64,000 nucleotides of DNA. It comes from an uncultured Collinsella sp. GTDB lineage: Bacteria > Actinomycetota > Coriobacteriia > Coriobacteriales > Coriobacteriaceae. Location: the NCBI GenBank assembly GCA_902496945.1, contig CABVDE010000002.1:44838-108837 (forward strand), given 5' to 3'. Positions within the stretch are counted from its first letter, which is position 1. Each line of letters begins with the position of its first letter. The notes under the pieces were generated by a model. The model searched no databases. It was not told where the DNA came from and saw only the letters and a program-made list of their open reading frames with translations. Positions 41,078 to 50,557 of this stretch are shown piece by piece. The translations under genes were made by a program, and so were the position numbers.

Positions 41078-41914
41078 CTACTCACTCCCCTTCCCGTCGT
41101 TGGTGACGGGAATAAAGCCCGCCTCGCGAATCTGCTTATCCATCTTTTCGGACGTCACGTAGTCGATATAATCCTGCGCCTGCCGCGAAGGCGTTCCCTT
41201 CACAAAGAAATAAAGGTCACGAGAGATGGGATACCCGCCGCTTGCAACCGTCTTCTCGGACGCCTCAACATGATTGACCGAGACGGCCTTGACCGAGGTC
41301 TTGGCGTTGAGGCTATCGACGAAGCCCAGCGAAATGTAGCCGACGGCCCCGCGCGAACGAGATACCACGTCGCGCACCTGGCCCGTGCCCGAAAGAACGG
41401 CCGAGCGGCGATCGAACGGGGTGCCGTCCATCACGATGGTGCGGAAGGCCTCACGCGTGCCGGACGCCTCGTCTCGGTTGATGACCTGAATCTTCAGGTC
41501 CTCGCCACCGACCTCTTTCCAATTAGTAATCTTTCCGGCATAGATATCGCGGAGCTGCTTGGTCGAGAGGTTATCGACGGGGTTGTCGTCGTTCACGATG
41601 ACCGCGATACCGTCGTGGGCAATGACGATGGGAGTCAGGCCCAGATCCTGTTCGTCGGCATTGAGCCCACGGGAAGAGCTGGCGATATCGGCCGTGCCGG
41701 CACTGACAGCCTCAATGCCGGCAGAGGAACCCAAACCGGAGACAAGCACATCGATGCCGGTCTCCTCCTTAAAGCCCTCGGCCGCAATCTCGGCGATGGG
41801 AAGGCAGGTCGTGGAGCCGGCCACGGTAATGGAAGAAGTGGAAGATCCCGAAGAACAGGCGCACAGCGTAAGCGTAAGCACGGCGGCGCTCAGGACCGAT
41901 ACGATCTTTCTCAT
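41078..41914 (-). CDS. pstS: Phosphate-binding lipoprotein PstS
   Basis: 278 residues. The N-terminus MRKIVSVLSAAVLTLTLCAC is a lipoprotein signal with the modified Cys at residue 20. The mature part binds phosphate through TVAGSTTCLPIAEIAAEGF near 30, SGLGSSAGIEAV near 58, SRGLNADE and DEASGTREAFRTIV near 150. Captures phosphate outside the membrane for PstCAB. The start codon overlaps the pgeF stop codon by four bases (ATGA), so PgeF and PstS are translationally coupled. Confidence 0.95.
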   Translation of the reverse strand: MRKIVSVLSAAVLTLTLCACSSGSSTSSITVAGSTTCLPIAEIAAEGFKEETGIDVLVSGLGSSAGIEAVSAGTADIASSSRGLNADEQDLGLTPIVIAHDGIAVIVNDDNPVDNLSTKQLRDIYAGKITNWKEVGGEDLKIQVINRDEASGTREAFRTIVMDGTPFDRRSAVLSGTGQVRDVVSRSRGAVGYISLGFVDSLNAKTSVKAVSVNHVEASEKTVASGGYPISRDLYFFVKGTPSRQAQDYIDYVTSEKMDKQIREAGFIPVTNDGKGSE

Positions 41915-42711
41915 AGCATCACGCCGATCGCAGCATGGCGCCCACAGGTGCCGTCCTCGTTACGGTAGGAATAAAAGCGGTCGTTCTGACGCACAGTCGA
42001 AAGCTGGGTATCCATGATATTATCCGCGTCGACGCCGACATCTACCAGCGCCTCGCAAATGGCAGCGGAAAGATCGAGCATGCGAGAGGCACTCGCATCA
42101 ATGCAAGAGAACTCGGCGGCAAAGCGATCCATGAGCTCCTGGGACACCTCATATTCGTCACCCAAGATATGGGGGCCGATATAGGCGGAAACGTCGCTCG
42201 TATCGCAGCCGGCAGCATCGCAAAGCGCCTGGCACGCCTTGGCGGAAATACGCGCGATCGTGCCCTTCCAACCGGAGTGCACCACGGCAAATCCGCCGGG
42301 GGCCACCAGCACCACGGGAACGCAGTCGGCAAAGCAGAGCAGCACGGGCACGTTATGCGCCGTACAGACGATGGCATCGCAGCCCTCGGCAATCTGCTCG
42401 CGAACGTCCTCAAGGTCATCGGCGCCGTTCGAGGCCACCGCAACGATATGGTCACCATGGACCTGATTGGGAACGAGCAGGTTGTGCTCGCACTCGGCGG
42501 CACCCATAGCCTCGAGCGCGCGACGACGATTTTCTTGAACAGCAAAGGGGTCATCGCCAACGTGCGAACCCAAATTGAGTGAGGAGTACGTATCTTCGGA
42601 AACACCACCGGCGCGCTCGGTGAAGGCAAAGCGGACATCGGATGTCGCGCCCTCCACCAACGTAACTCCATCATGGTCGACACGCGAAACGTTGTCCGCA
42701 CGTGCTGCCAT
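41911..42711 (-). CDS. pgeF: PgeF/YfiH multicopper-oxidase-like (laccase domain) protein
   Basis: 266 residues. The zinc/active-site triad is visible: NQVHGDHIVAVA near 90, CFADCVPVVLVAPGG near 133 and AVVHSGWKGTIARIS near 150, with SAYIGPHILGDEYEV near 178. Relatives act as purine nucleoside phosphorylase/adenosine deaminase or edit wrongly amidated UDP-MurNAc-Ser (PgeF). It normally lies between ftsZ and yggS; here it heads the pst operon. ATG at 42711 has AGGAGG 7 nt upstream. Confidence 0.9.
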   Translation of the reverse strand: MAARADNVSRVDHDGVTLVEGATSDVRFAFTERAGGVSEDTYSSLNLGSHVGDDPFAVQENRRRALEAMGAAECEHNLLVPNQVHGDHIVAVASNGADDLEDVREQIAEGCDAIVCTAHNVPVLLCFADCVPVVLVAPGGFAVVHSGWKGTIARISAKACQALCDAAGCDTSDVSAYIGPHILGDEYEVSQELMDRFAAEFSCIDASASRMLDLSAAICEALVDVGVDADNIMDTQLSTVRQNDRFYSYRNEDGTCGRHAAIGVML

Positions 42712-42752
42712 ACGAAAGCCTCCTAATAACACAAGTACCGCGGCATCGACAC

Positions 42753-42776
42753 ACAGTCTGCATTTATGCAGACTGT
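42753..42776 (-). promoter_or_regulatory. Perfect palindrome in the pgeF-pst leader
   Basis: ACAGTCTGCAT and ATGCAGACTGT are perfectly complementary around TT (24 nt). It lies 42 nt before the pgeF start codon, downstream of a promoter-like region. It could be an operator for a dimeric regulator or an mRNA hairpin; no T-run follows. Confidence 0.45.
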
Positions 42777-42812
42777 CATACCTCCTTAAAATGATACCTG
42801 CTGCACTTGAGG

Positions 42813-42834
42813 CAATCGTAAAGGGAACGTAAAG
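42813..42834 (-). promoter_or_regulatory. Candidate Pho box for the pgeF-pst-phoU operon
   Basis: On the minus strand CTTTACGTTCC is followed directly by CTTTACGATTG: two 11-nt direct repeats sharing CTTTACG. PhoB/PhoP-type response regulators bind 11-bp tandem repeats upstream of pst operons. The site is about 100 nt upstream of pgeF. Assignment rests on repeat geometry and context. Confidence 0.45.
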
Positions 42835-42865
42835 AGATTGGATGCTCTGGTTTACAAAGTTGAAA

Positions 42866-42897
42866 CAAAAAGGGACGTATCCATACGGACACGCCCC
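42866..42897 (-). terminator. ftsZ terminator
   Basis: On the minus strand GGGGCGTGTCC pairs with GGATACGTCCC over GTAT and is followed by TTTTTG, 26 nt after the ftsZ stop codon. Confidence 0.85.
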
Positions 42898-42923
42898 TGT
42901 GAACAACAATGCAAAAAAGCGAC

Positions 42924-44078
42924 TTAGAAGCTACCGCGCTTCAGGAAGTCGGGAAGCTCGAACTGATCGTTGCCGAAGTTAGGAAGCTCGGTGCCACCGA
43001 CGTTGCGGGACGGAGCGGCCTGAGCCGGGCTGGCGGCCGGAGCGGTGCGCTGCGGCTCAGCGGAGGAAGCGGCCTTGCTCTGAGACTGCTGAGCGGCAAA
43101 GAGCTCGTCCTGGCGGTTGACGTTGGAGTCGGAGAAACCCGTAGCGATGACGGTGATACGCACCTGATCGCCCAAGGACTCGTCGACAACGGTACCGAAG
43201 ATGATGTTGGCCTCGGGGTCGACGGCGTTGGCGACAACGTCGGCGGCGTCGCTGATCTCCTGGATGCCCAGGTCCTTGGAACCGGCGATGGAGAGCAGCA
43301 CGCGCGTGGCACCATCGATGGAACTCTCGAGCAGCGGGCTGGAGATGGCCTGCTGGGCAGCGTCGACGGCACGGGTATCCCCAGAAGAGGTACCGATACC
43401 CATCATGGCGGTACCGGCCTGCTTCATGATGGTCTTAACATCGGCGAAGTCCAGGTTGATGATACCAGGGACGGTGATGAGGTCGGTGATACCCTGGGTG
43501 CCCTGGGAAAGGACGCCATCGGCAATCGCGAAGGCCTCGAGCATGGTGGTCTTCTTCTCGGCAATGTCGAGCAGCTTATCGTTAGGGATGACGATCATGG
43601 TGTCGACGCAATCGGAGAGGGTCTTGATGCCCTCCTCGGCGCTCTTCTTGCGCTTGCGGCCCTCGAAAGTGAAGGGCTTGGTCACGACGGCGACGGTCAG
43701 CGCGCCGACCTCATTCATCGCGATATCGGCAACGATGGGAGCGGCGCCGGTGCCGGTACCGCCGCCCTCGCCGCAGGTGATGAACACCATGTCGGCGCCA
43801 GCGAGCGCCTCGGCGATGTCGTCGCGGGACTCATCGGCAGCCTTGCGGCCAACCTCGGGGTTGGCGCCGGCGCCCAGGCCGCGGGTAAGATCGGTGCCGA
43901 TGTGCACCTTGATATCGGCATCAGAGATCGCGAGTGCCTGAGCATCGGTGTTGATGGCAACAAACTCGACGCCGCGGATGCCCTCTTCGATCATTCGATT
44001 GACCGCGTTGGTACCGCCGCCGCCGACGCCGACCACCTTAATGACGGCAAGGTAGTTGTTGATCTCTGTCTCGTGCAT
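42924..44078 (-). CDS. ftsZ: Cell-division tubulin homologue FtsZ
   Basis: 384 residues. GTP-binding: [16 protein letters not shown] near 16, the tubulin signature [18 protein letters not shown] near 104, and the T7 loop [11 protein letters not shown] near 206. A Gln/Ala/Ser-rich linker (about 318-365) leads to the conserved C-terminal tail [12 protein letters not shown] that binds SepF. Forms the Z ring. The start at 44078 (MHETEINNY) is chosen; a Met ten codons earlier lacks a ribosome site. A 199-nt gap to ftsQ suggests an added promoter. Confidence 0.97.
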   Translation of the reverse strand: MHETEINNYLAVIKVVGVGGGGTNAVNRMIEEGIRGVEFVAINTDAQALAISDADIKVHIGTDLTRGLGAGANPEVGRKAADESRDDIAEALAGADMVFITCGEGGGTGTGAAPIVADIAMNEVGALTVAVVTKPFTFEGRKRKKSAEEGIKTLSDCVDTMIVIPNDKLLDIAEKKTTMLEAFAIADGVLSQGTQGITDLITVPGIINLDFADVKTIMKQAGTAMMGIGTSSGDTRAVDAAQQAISSPLLESSIDGATRVLLSIAGSKDLGIQEISDAADVVANAVDPEANIIFGTVVDESLGDQVRITVIATGFSDSNVNRQDELFAAQQSQSKAASSAEPQRTAPAASPAQAAPSRNVGGTELPNFGNDQFELPDFLKRGSF

Positions 44079-44277
44079 GTCGGTCCTCCGAACAAAGGTT
44101 ATAGCCATAGCATGGGTCGACCCCTGCGCACATTAACCTTCAGGTTGAAAGTAAATGCAAAGGTAAACCGTATTATGTTTGCACATTATGAACGTATCAG
44201 TCAAATAATTGACCGTGAAAACCAAACAAACCAGATAAACGGCGTGGTATGGCCCCTCAACAAAGCATCAACCAGCG

Positions 44278-45534
44278 CTACGAGGTCGGAGCATTCCTAA
44301 ATGTGTAGTTGCCCGGAGAGCGCACATTGATATACGTTACGCCCTCTACCTGCGAAAGCAGCTTGGTGACTACGCGTTCCTTCTTGGCGATATCGTCCGA
44401 ATCGCCCAGTGACACTTCAATGCCGTTATTGAGGTTTGCCGAGATAGCTTCGACCGAAGGGGTGGAAATGTCCTTGACTTGTCCCAAGAACTCACTCGAA
44501 AAACCACGCACATAATCCAGGCCGGCCTTAACGGCCTTGGAGTTCACCGCCTGGCCGGAAACCGGAGCGACATCCGCCGAGACATCAGTCAATAACACCG
44601 CGCCATAGTGCTTAGCGAGCGCCAGTGCGGCATCGATGCCGGTCAGGGAATTTGAGCCCTGCCCTGTCGTGATGACGTTGCCCTGGTCATCCACTTCGAC
44701 CGACGTCGAAAGCGGGGCGATCCAAGTGTCATCATCCCCGATGGCCCAGGCAATGCCATCGGAGCTGATATAGGCAATTGCGATGACCTTGCACTCCGTC
44801 GGCGTGATGATGAGCGTATGCGGGAACTGGCGCTGGACATCCACACCCGAGACCCACGGGTTCTGCTTAAGGTCCTCGGTAATCTGATCGGGATCGACGT
44901 TAAAAAGCGACGTTCCCTCGGGCAAATCGATCAGCTGGATAGCATCGTGCTTGGTCACATGCTCGCTGCCTTGAATCTGGATATCGGTGGCGGTAAACAA
45001 TCCAGAGTTGATCACCACGATGGCAACGACGACGAGCACGGCCAAGACGGCCAGAACGCCGCCCACGATTTTGCCTTTGCCTGTAACGACAGAAGCGGCG
45101 TCTGATGTTTTACTTGCCATCGCCCCAAGTGAAGACAACGGGTTGACGCCTATTTTACTCGAAGACTTTTTGGCGGTAGCCGGCACCGATGTCAGCGAGC
45201 GCGGTTTCGATGCGCCCAGCGTGCGACTTGGAAGCGCCGCTTTAGTTCCCGCCGAGGGCTTAGGAGCAGCCATGGGACGGGCAGGCTTGGCGCCCATAAC
45301 AGGCCTTGACGTCACCGAGGGACGCGAGGACTTTTTTGCGGCCGGACGATTACCGAGCTGAGAGCCGACAACCGGTCGACTGGTCTGTCGAACATGCCCG
45401 ACAGACTTAGAGTGCGCGACGGTATTGCGTTGAGGTTTGGCCGCCGCGCCGGAACGCCCTCCGGCGCGGCGGAAGGTGGGTTTCGATGCTCTAGAAGCCG
45501 AGGAATTTAACTTCCGGTCTGAGCTCGATGCCAT
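44278..45534 (-). CDS. ftsQ: FtsQ/DivIB-type division protein with long basic cytoplasmic tail
   Basis: 418 residues. A ~150-residue Ser/Arg/Lys/Ala/Pro-rich cytoplasmic region precedes one transmembrane helix (about 156-178, VGGVLAVLAVLVVVAIVVIN). Then comes the POTRA domain (FTATDIQIQGSEHVTKHDAI) and an FtsQ beta domain with QRQFPHTLIITPTECKVIAI. The cytoplasmic tail is far longer than in E. coli FtsQ, as in some Actinobacteria. Bridges early and late divisome. Its start overlaps the murB 3' end by 44 nt. Confidence 0.85.
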   Translation of the reverse strand: MASSSDRKLNSSASRASKPTFRRAGGRSGAAAKPQRNTVAHSKSVGHVRQTSRPVVGSQLGNRPAAKKSSRPSVTSRPVMGAKPARPMAAPKPSAGTKAALPSRTLGASKPRSLTSVPATAKKSSSKIGVNPLSSLGAMASKTSDAASVVTGKGKIVGGVLAVLAVLVVVAIVVINSGLFTATDIQIQGSEHVTKHDAIQLIDLPEGTSLFNVDPDQITEDLKQNPWVSGVDVQRQFPHTLIITPTECKVIAIAYISSDGIAWAIGDDDTWIAPLSTSVEVDDQGNVITTGQGSNSLTGIDAALALAKHYGAVLLTDVSADVAPVSGQAVNSKAVKAGLDYVRGFSSEFLGQVKDISTPSVEAISANLNNGIEVSLGDSDDIAKKERVVTKLLSQVEGVTYINVRSPGNYTFRNAPTS

Positions 45535-46402
45535 ACGCCTCCCTCACCTTTCCGTGCACGTGTCTGATAACCGCGGCAACGTCATCGGCCGAGGCAGTTC
45601 CGTTATTAACGATAAAATTAGCGTGAACGGGCGAAACTTCCGCGCCGCCAATCGAAAAACCCTTTAATCCACAATCCTCGATAAGCTTACCCACGCTCGC
45701 ATCGGGCGGGTTGCGAAAGACCGACCCGCAGGATGCGCGCCCCATGGGCTGTGTACGCTTGCGCCTCGTCAGGTACCGCTCCATGCGCTCGCGAATGTCG
45801 GCCTTGGGCGCCGGTTTAAGCTTGAGCACGCACTCGAGGATGATCTCATTGCGGGGAAGGCTACATTCGCGGTAGCCCCAAGTGATCTCGGACCCCGCAT
45901 AATGCTTGATACCGGATGCCGGGTCAAACGTTACGACATCCTCAACCAGCGAGCCAATCCACTCGGTCCGCGTGCCGGCATTCATAGATATCGCACCGCC
46001 GACCGAACCAGGGATGCCAACGGCAAACTCAAGGCCCGAGAGGCTACGCGACAGGGCATCGTTGACCAAGCGTGCAAACATCACGCCCGCACCGACCGTC
46101 AGCGTATAACCGTCATCGGCAACAACCGTGCGTTGAAACTCACGTCCGAGCGAAATGACGGCACCGCGATAACCGCCATCGGCAACCAGCAGATTGGAGC
46201 CCTTGCCGATGATGACCCACGGTACCTGCTCGCGATCGAGCACCGCCACGGCGCGGCGAAGGGCATGATAGCTATGGCACGTCACAAAGAGGTCGGCCTT
46301 GCCGCCGATACGATAGCTCGTATGACGCGCAAGACGCTCGTCCTCGATCACATCCGTGTCGATCATGCCCGAGAGCGCCATGACGGCGTTAAACAGACCC
46401 AT
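45491..46402 (-). CDS. murB: UDP-N-acetylenolpyruvoylglucosamine reductase
   Basis: 303 residues. FAD-binding: HTSYRIGGKADLFVTC near 28, IIGKGSNLLVADGGYRGAVI near 64, and GLEFAVGIPGSVGGAISMNAG near 122. Active site: RASCGSVFRNP near 222 (catalytic Ser) and a terminal Glu in RPEVKFLGF. Converts UDP-GlcNAc-enolpyruvate to UDP-MurNAc. 5 nt after murC and overlapping ftsQ, so tightly coupled. Confidence 0.95.
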   Translation of the reverse strand: MGLFNAVMALSGMIDTDVIEDERLARHTSYRIGGKADLFVTCHSYHALRRAVAVLDREQVPWVIIGKGSNLLVADGGYRGAVISLGREFQRTVVADDGYTLTVGAGVMFARLVNDALSRSLSGLEFAVGIPGSVGGAISMNAGTRTEWIGSLVEDVVTFDPASGIKHYAGSEITWGYRECSLPRNEIILECVLKLKPAPKADIRERMERYLTRRKRTQPMGRASCGSVFRNPPDASVGKLIEDCGLKGFSIGGAEVSPVHANFIVNNGTASADDVAAVIRHVHGKVREAYGIELRPEVKFLGF

Positions 46403-46407
46403 TAGAA

Positions 46408-47826
46408 TTAAGCGTCTTTCTTGGCAGTCAGATACTCAATGAACTCGGGACCGACGGTCGTAACGTCACCGGCACCCATGGTGAGCAGCAGATCGCCCTC
46501 GCCCACCATCTGCTCGAGCTCCTGATTGAGCTCAAGACGGCTGGAGCAGTACACGACCTCCTTGCCGGGATGCTTGGCTCGCACGGTATCGGCGAGCATC
46601 TTAGAGGTGACACCCGGAATGGGCATCTCGCCAGCCGAGAACACATCAATCAGCAGCAGTTTATCGGCATTGGCAAATGCGTCGGCAAAGTCGTCGCACA
46701 GGGCCTGCAGGCGCGAATAGCGGTGCGGCTGAAACACGACGTCGACGTGCTTGTAGCCCAGCGACGAAGCGGCAGCAAGCGTCGCCTTGATCTCGGTGGG
46801 GTGATGGCCGTAATCATCGACCACAGTGATGCCATCGATATCGCCCACGTGGGTAAAGCGACGGCGGACGCCCTCAAAGCTCGAGAGCGCCTTGGCGGCG
46901 GCGTCGATGTCAAGGCCCAGGACATGTGCGACGGTGAGCACCGCCGTGGCGTTGAGCATGTTGTGGCGACCGGGATTGCTCTTGATCTCCACAGCATGCT
47001 CAGTGCCGTCCTCAAAGCGAACGATAAAGTCACTCTGGATGCCCTTGACATCCGGGTGCATGCAGACGATGTCGTTGCTCTCGGCAAAGCCGTAGGAAAG
47101 CACGTGACGGCCCGTCGACTTGGCGAGCTCGACCAGATGCGGGTCCTCGCCGCAGACGATGACGGTGCCGTCCTCGCCCACCAGGCTCATGAATTTGGCG
47201 AAAGTTGCCTCGATCTCCTCGATACCCGAGTAGTGATCGAGGTGGTCGGCCTCGACGTTGGTCACAATGACCACGTTGGGGTTCAGGAACAGGAAGGAGC
47301 TGTCGGACTCGTCGGCCTCGGCGACAAAGTAGTCACCCGAGCCGTTCTTGCCGTTCGTGTCATAACCCTCGACGATGCCGCCGATCAAGAAACTCGGATC
47401 CAGCCCCATGCGGTCGAGCATGGTGGCGCACATCGAAGACGTTGTGGTCTTGCCATGCGTGCCGGCAACAGCGACGGTGGTGTAGCCGTGGCCCAAAGCA
47501 GAGAGCATCTTGGCACGGGGCCACACGGGAATGCCCAGCTCGCGAGCGCGCACGAGCTCAGGGTTGGACTCGGGAATAGCGGTCGAGACAACAACCACGT
47601 CGGGCTTGACCTCGTCGATCGTGGCGGCCTCATGGCCCACATGCACCTTCACACCAGCGCGGGTAAGCTGGCGGATATAACGTGACGTCTTAAGGTCGGA
47701 GCCGGTAACGGCATAACCGCGCTCGTGCAGAACGAGGGCGATGCCGCTCATGCCGGCGCCGCCGATACCGATAAAGTGGGCGCTCTTAAACCCGGGCGCG
47801 GAGGTTGCAGTCTGGGAATCAGCCAT
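46408..47826 (-). CDS. murC: UDP-N-acetylmuramate--L-alanine ligase
   Basis: 472 residues. FIGIGGAGMSGIALVLHERG near 16 binds UDP, VAVAGTHGKTTTSSMCATM near 105 is the ATP P-loop, ADHLDHYSG and DDYGHHPTEIKATLAA near 345 are Mur-ligase signatures. Adds L-Ala to UDP-MurNAc. The start at 47826 is preceded by AAGGAGTACACGAGC. A 97-nt gap follows murG. Confidence 0.95.
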   Translation of the reverse strand: MADSQTATSAPGFKSAHFIGIGGAGMSGIALVLHERGYAVTGSDLKTSRYIRQLTRAGVKVHVGHEAATIDEVKPDVVVVSTAIPESNPELVRARELGIPVWPRAKMLSALGHGYTTVAVAGTHGKTTTSSMCATMLDRMGLDPSFLIGGIVEGYDTNGKNGSGDYFVAEADESDSSFLFLNPNVVIVTNVEADHLDHYSGIEEIEATFAKFMSLVGEDGTVIVCGEDPHLVELAKSTGRHVLSYGFAESNDIVCMHPDVKGIQSDFIVRFEDGTEHAVEIKSNPGRHNMLNATAVLTVAHVLGLDIDAAAKALSSFEGVRRRFTHVGDIDGITVVDDYGHHPTEIKATLAAASSLGYKHVDVVFQPHRYSRLQALCDDFADAFANADKLLLIDVFSAGEMPIPGVTSKMLADTVRAKHPGKEVVYCSSRLELNQELEQMVGEGDLLLTMGAGDVTTVGPEFIEYLTAKKDA

Positions 47827-47923
47827 GTGCTCGTGTACTCCTTGCGTAAACACTGCCTGTAACCCGTTAACTGTACCGCACCTACCGCATCAGCGCGAGG
47901 GCGACCGACGATATCCCGTCTAA

Positions 47924-49039
47924 CTAACGCAAACCCTCTACCGCATCCGCCAGAAGAGCAGCGGCCCTATCCTGAGCCAGACCACACGCCGCCCGATGCA
48001 TGACGTCGCGCGCCGCCGCGTCATCGACCAGTTGCAGCAGCTCATCGGCAAAGGCAGAACCGTCGATATCTGCATCGGCGCAGAGCACGCCGGCCCCGGC
48101 GTCAACCAGATAGCGGGCATTGGTGGTTTGGTGGTCGGCCGTCGCATGCGGATACGGCACGAGCACCGAGGGCACGGCGAGGGCAGCGATCTCGGCCACG
48201 CTCGATGCGCCCGAACGCGAGAGCACCAAATCGGCAGCAGCCAGCATATCACCCATATTGTCGATGTAAGGCTGGACACGGTAACGCTTCGCCTCCTCGG
48301 GCGTCAGCGCCAAAGCGCGCTCGGCCTCCTTAAAGCCGTCGGCACCCGTCGAATGCAACACATAGAGGTTCTTGCGCGAAAGCAGCTCGTTTTTGAGCGA
48401 AACCACGCGCTCGTTGAGGTGCTGGGCGCCAAGTGAGCCGCCAAAGACGAGCAGCAGCGTAGCGTCCTCGGGAACGCCAAGTGCCTTGCGGCCGCGAACG
48501 CGATCGCCCTCGATCACCGAACGACGTACGGGGTTGCCGGTCATGAGCACGTGGTCAGGGTCACCTTCGCGCTCAAAGACCGAGCGCGCTGCCGGCACCG
48601 AGATGCACACGCGGGCGGCATGGGAGCTCATCATCTTGTTGGCCAGGCCCGGAACGGAGTTCTGCTCATGCAGCAGATACGGAACGCCCGCGCCCTTGCA
48701 CCACCCCAGCAGCGGAACCTCGACATAGGCACCAAAACCGATGGCGGCATCGGGCTTGCCGACCTTTGAGAAATGACTGGCGATCGCACGCTTGGCCTTG
48801 TTGACGCGCCACAGCGAGGTCAGCGCCGTCCAAGGACGGGAACGGTCGAAGCCCGTGACCGTAATGGGCACAAAATCAAACCCAGCCTCGGGGACCAGAC
48901 GACCCTCGAGCTTGTGCGACTGGCCCACGAACACAACGTGGTGGCCACGGTCACGCAGCTCTTCGGCCAAGGCGAGCGCGGGGTTGATATGCCCCGCCGT
49001 GCCGCCGGCTGCAATAGCAACGGTCATCTTATCGGTCAT
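47924..49039 (-). CDS. murG: Lipid II synthase MurG (GlcNAc transferase)
   Basis: 371 residues, GT28 family. AIAAGGTAGHINPALALAEE near 8 is the G-loop (GGTAGH as in many Actinobacteria), LLHEQNSVPGLANK near 122, LVFGGSLGAQHLNERV near 186 and LSRSGASSVAEIAALAVPSV near 255 bind UDP-GlcNAc. Makes lipid II from lipid I on the inner membrane face. The ATG at 49039 follows AAGGGACTATC; it overlaps ftsW by 11 nt. Confidence 0.95.
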   Translation of the reverse strand: MTDKMTVAIAAGGTAGHINPALALAEELRDRGHHVVFVGQSHKLEGRLVPEAGFDFVPITVTGFDRSRPWTALTSLWRVNKAKRAIASHFSKVGKPDAAIGFGAYVEVPLLGWCKGAGVPYLLHEQNSVPGLANKMMSSHAARVCISVPAARSVFEREGDPDHVLMTGNPVRRSVIEGDRVRGRKALGVPEDATLLLVFGGSLGAQHLNERVVSLKNELLSRKNLYVLHSTGADGFKEAERALALTPEEAKRYRVQPYIDNMGDMLAAADLVLSRSGASSVAEIAALAVPSVLVPYPHATADHQTTNARYLVDAGAGVLCADADIDGSAFADELLQLVDDAAARDVMHRAACGLAQDRAAALLADAVEGLR

Positions 49040-50549
49040 GATAGTCCCTTCGTACACGCGGTCCCTGGTCGTCGGTGCGCAGGCGCGCCGACGGGTCCGA
49101 GTTCAAATCGATTCGATTATATCCGCCGCCCGCGTTGCGAGGGCTGGGGCGCTGCGGACGACCTTGCGGAGCCGTTCGTGAGCGTGGACGAGCTGCCGGC
49201 TCGGATGTAGAACCATCCAGAACGGTAAAGCGACTACGCGAAGGCCGTTCGCCGCGCACATGGGCCACGCCGGCGGTGCTCTCGTCCATAACGGCAAAGC
49301 TCTCACGGCGGCGGTCATACTCATCGCGGCGGGCGCTCTCGTACGAAACGCGCAGGATCAACCCGGCAAGCATAAGCGACACAATAATCGACGAACCGCC
49401 GTAGCTAATGAACGGCAACGGTTTGCCCGTCATGGGAAACACGTTGAGGATGCCCAGCGCGTTAATCAAAAACTGCACCGCGAGAATGACCGCGGAGCCA
49501 GACGCCATGAGCGCGCCCCGACGGTCGGTCGCCTGCTCGGCAATACGAAACGCCGAGTAGATCAGCATCGCAAACACCAAGAAGAACAGCACAGTTCCGA
49601 CAAAACCGACTTCCTCGCCAATGATGGCCAGGATGTAGTCGTTGTGCGCCTCGGGCAGATACGAGTACTTCATGGTTGAGTTGCCGATGCCACGTCCGAA
49701 CAGACCGCCCGATGCAAAGGCCATGATGGCAAGCGTGGCCTGATAGCCGTCACCATACTCGTCGGCCCAAGGGTTCAAGGCGACCTGAATACGCACCATA
49801 CGGTACGGCTCCGCAACAAGCGCAATCACGATCACGAGAATGCCGAAGATTATCACGCCGATGATAAATTTGGGGTCTAGACCCGCAAACAACGCCATGC
49901 ACATGAGGGTCAACAGGATGATCAGGACGGTACCGAAATCGGGCTGGATAAAGATCAGAAAGAGCGAAATTCCCAGGTAGATACCCATCTTGCGAAGGAA
50001 TTCGTTGATGTTTCCACCGGGCGAAAAGAAGCGATCGAGCATGATGGCCGAATACGCAATGGCAAATGGCTTTAAAAACTCGGAAGGCTGGAACTGAATA
50101 CCGGCGATGTTGAGCCAGCGCGTGGCGCCACGGCTGCCGCTGCCCACCAAGAACACCAGCAGAAGCAGGAACATCATGCCGATAAGGAAGATCCTGAGCA
50201 CATCCTCCCCAAACCAGCTGTCCGGCAAAACGCGCACGATGGCAATCAGCGCCAGAACACCGACCACGGCAAACACGGACTGTCGACCCAGAAAAAACGT
50301 CGCCGAGCCATTCTCGTGCAGTGCCTCGACCGAAGACGCCGAGTACACCATCAGCAGGCCAAAGCACACTAAGGTAAACAGGCAGGCCATGAATATCAAA
50401 CGGGGGCGCATGATACGGGCGGGAACGCCGGCAATATAGCGTTCGCTAAACGACTGCCCGCCGCGGCCGGAACGCGGTGTGCTGCGACGTGAGGAAGCAC
50501 GGTCCGAGTCGGGCCTCCTCATACCTTGTCGGGGGCTCTCCTCTCTCAC
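49029..50549 (-). CDS. ftsW: FtsW SEDS glycosyltransferase
   Basis: 506 residues. A basic cytoplasmic N-terminus (~46 residues) precedes ten transmembrane helices (about 50-410). SEDS signatures: GGNINEFLRKMG near 175, FASGGLFGRGIGNSTMKYSY near 280, EAHNDYILAIIGEEVGFVG near 302 and FPMTGKPLPFISYGGSSIIV near 372. A ~100-residue Arg-rich tail follows. It polymerises septal peptidoglycan with FtsI. murD ends 8 nt upstream. Confidence 0.93.
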   Translation of the reverse strand: MREESPRQGMRRPDSDRASSRRSTPRSGRGGQSFSERYIAGVPARIMRPRLIFMACLFTLVCFGLLMVYSASSVEALHENGSATFFLGRQSVFAVVGVLALIAIVRVLPDSWFGEDVLRIFLIGMMFLLLLVFLVGSGSRGATRWLNIAGIQFQPSEFLKPFAIAYSAIMLDRFFSPGGNINEFLRKMGIYLGISLFLIFIQPDFGTVLIILLTLMCMALFAGLDPKFIIGVIIFGILVIVIALVAEPYRMVRIQVALNPWADEYGDGYQATLAIMAFASGGLFGRGIGNSTMKYSYLPEAHNDYILAIIGEEVGFVGTVLFFLVFAMLIYSAFRIAEQATDRRGALMASGSAVILAVQFLINALGILNVFPMTGKPLPFISYGGSSIIVSLMLAGLILRVSYESARRDEYDRRRESFAVMDESTAGVAHVRGERPSRSRFTVLDGSTSEPAARPRSRTAPQGRPQRPSPRNAGGGYNRIDLNSDPSARLRTDDQGPRVRRDYHDR

Positions 50550-50557
50550 CGCAACCC

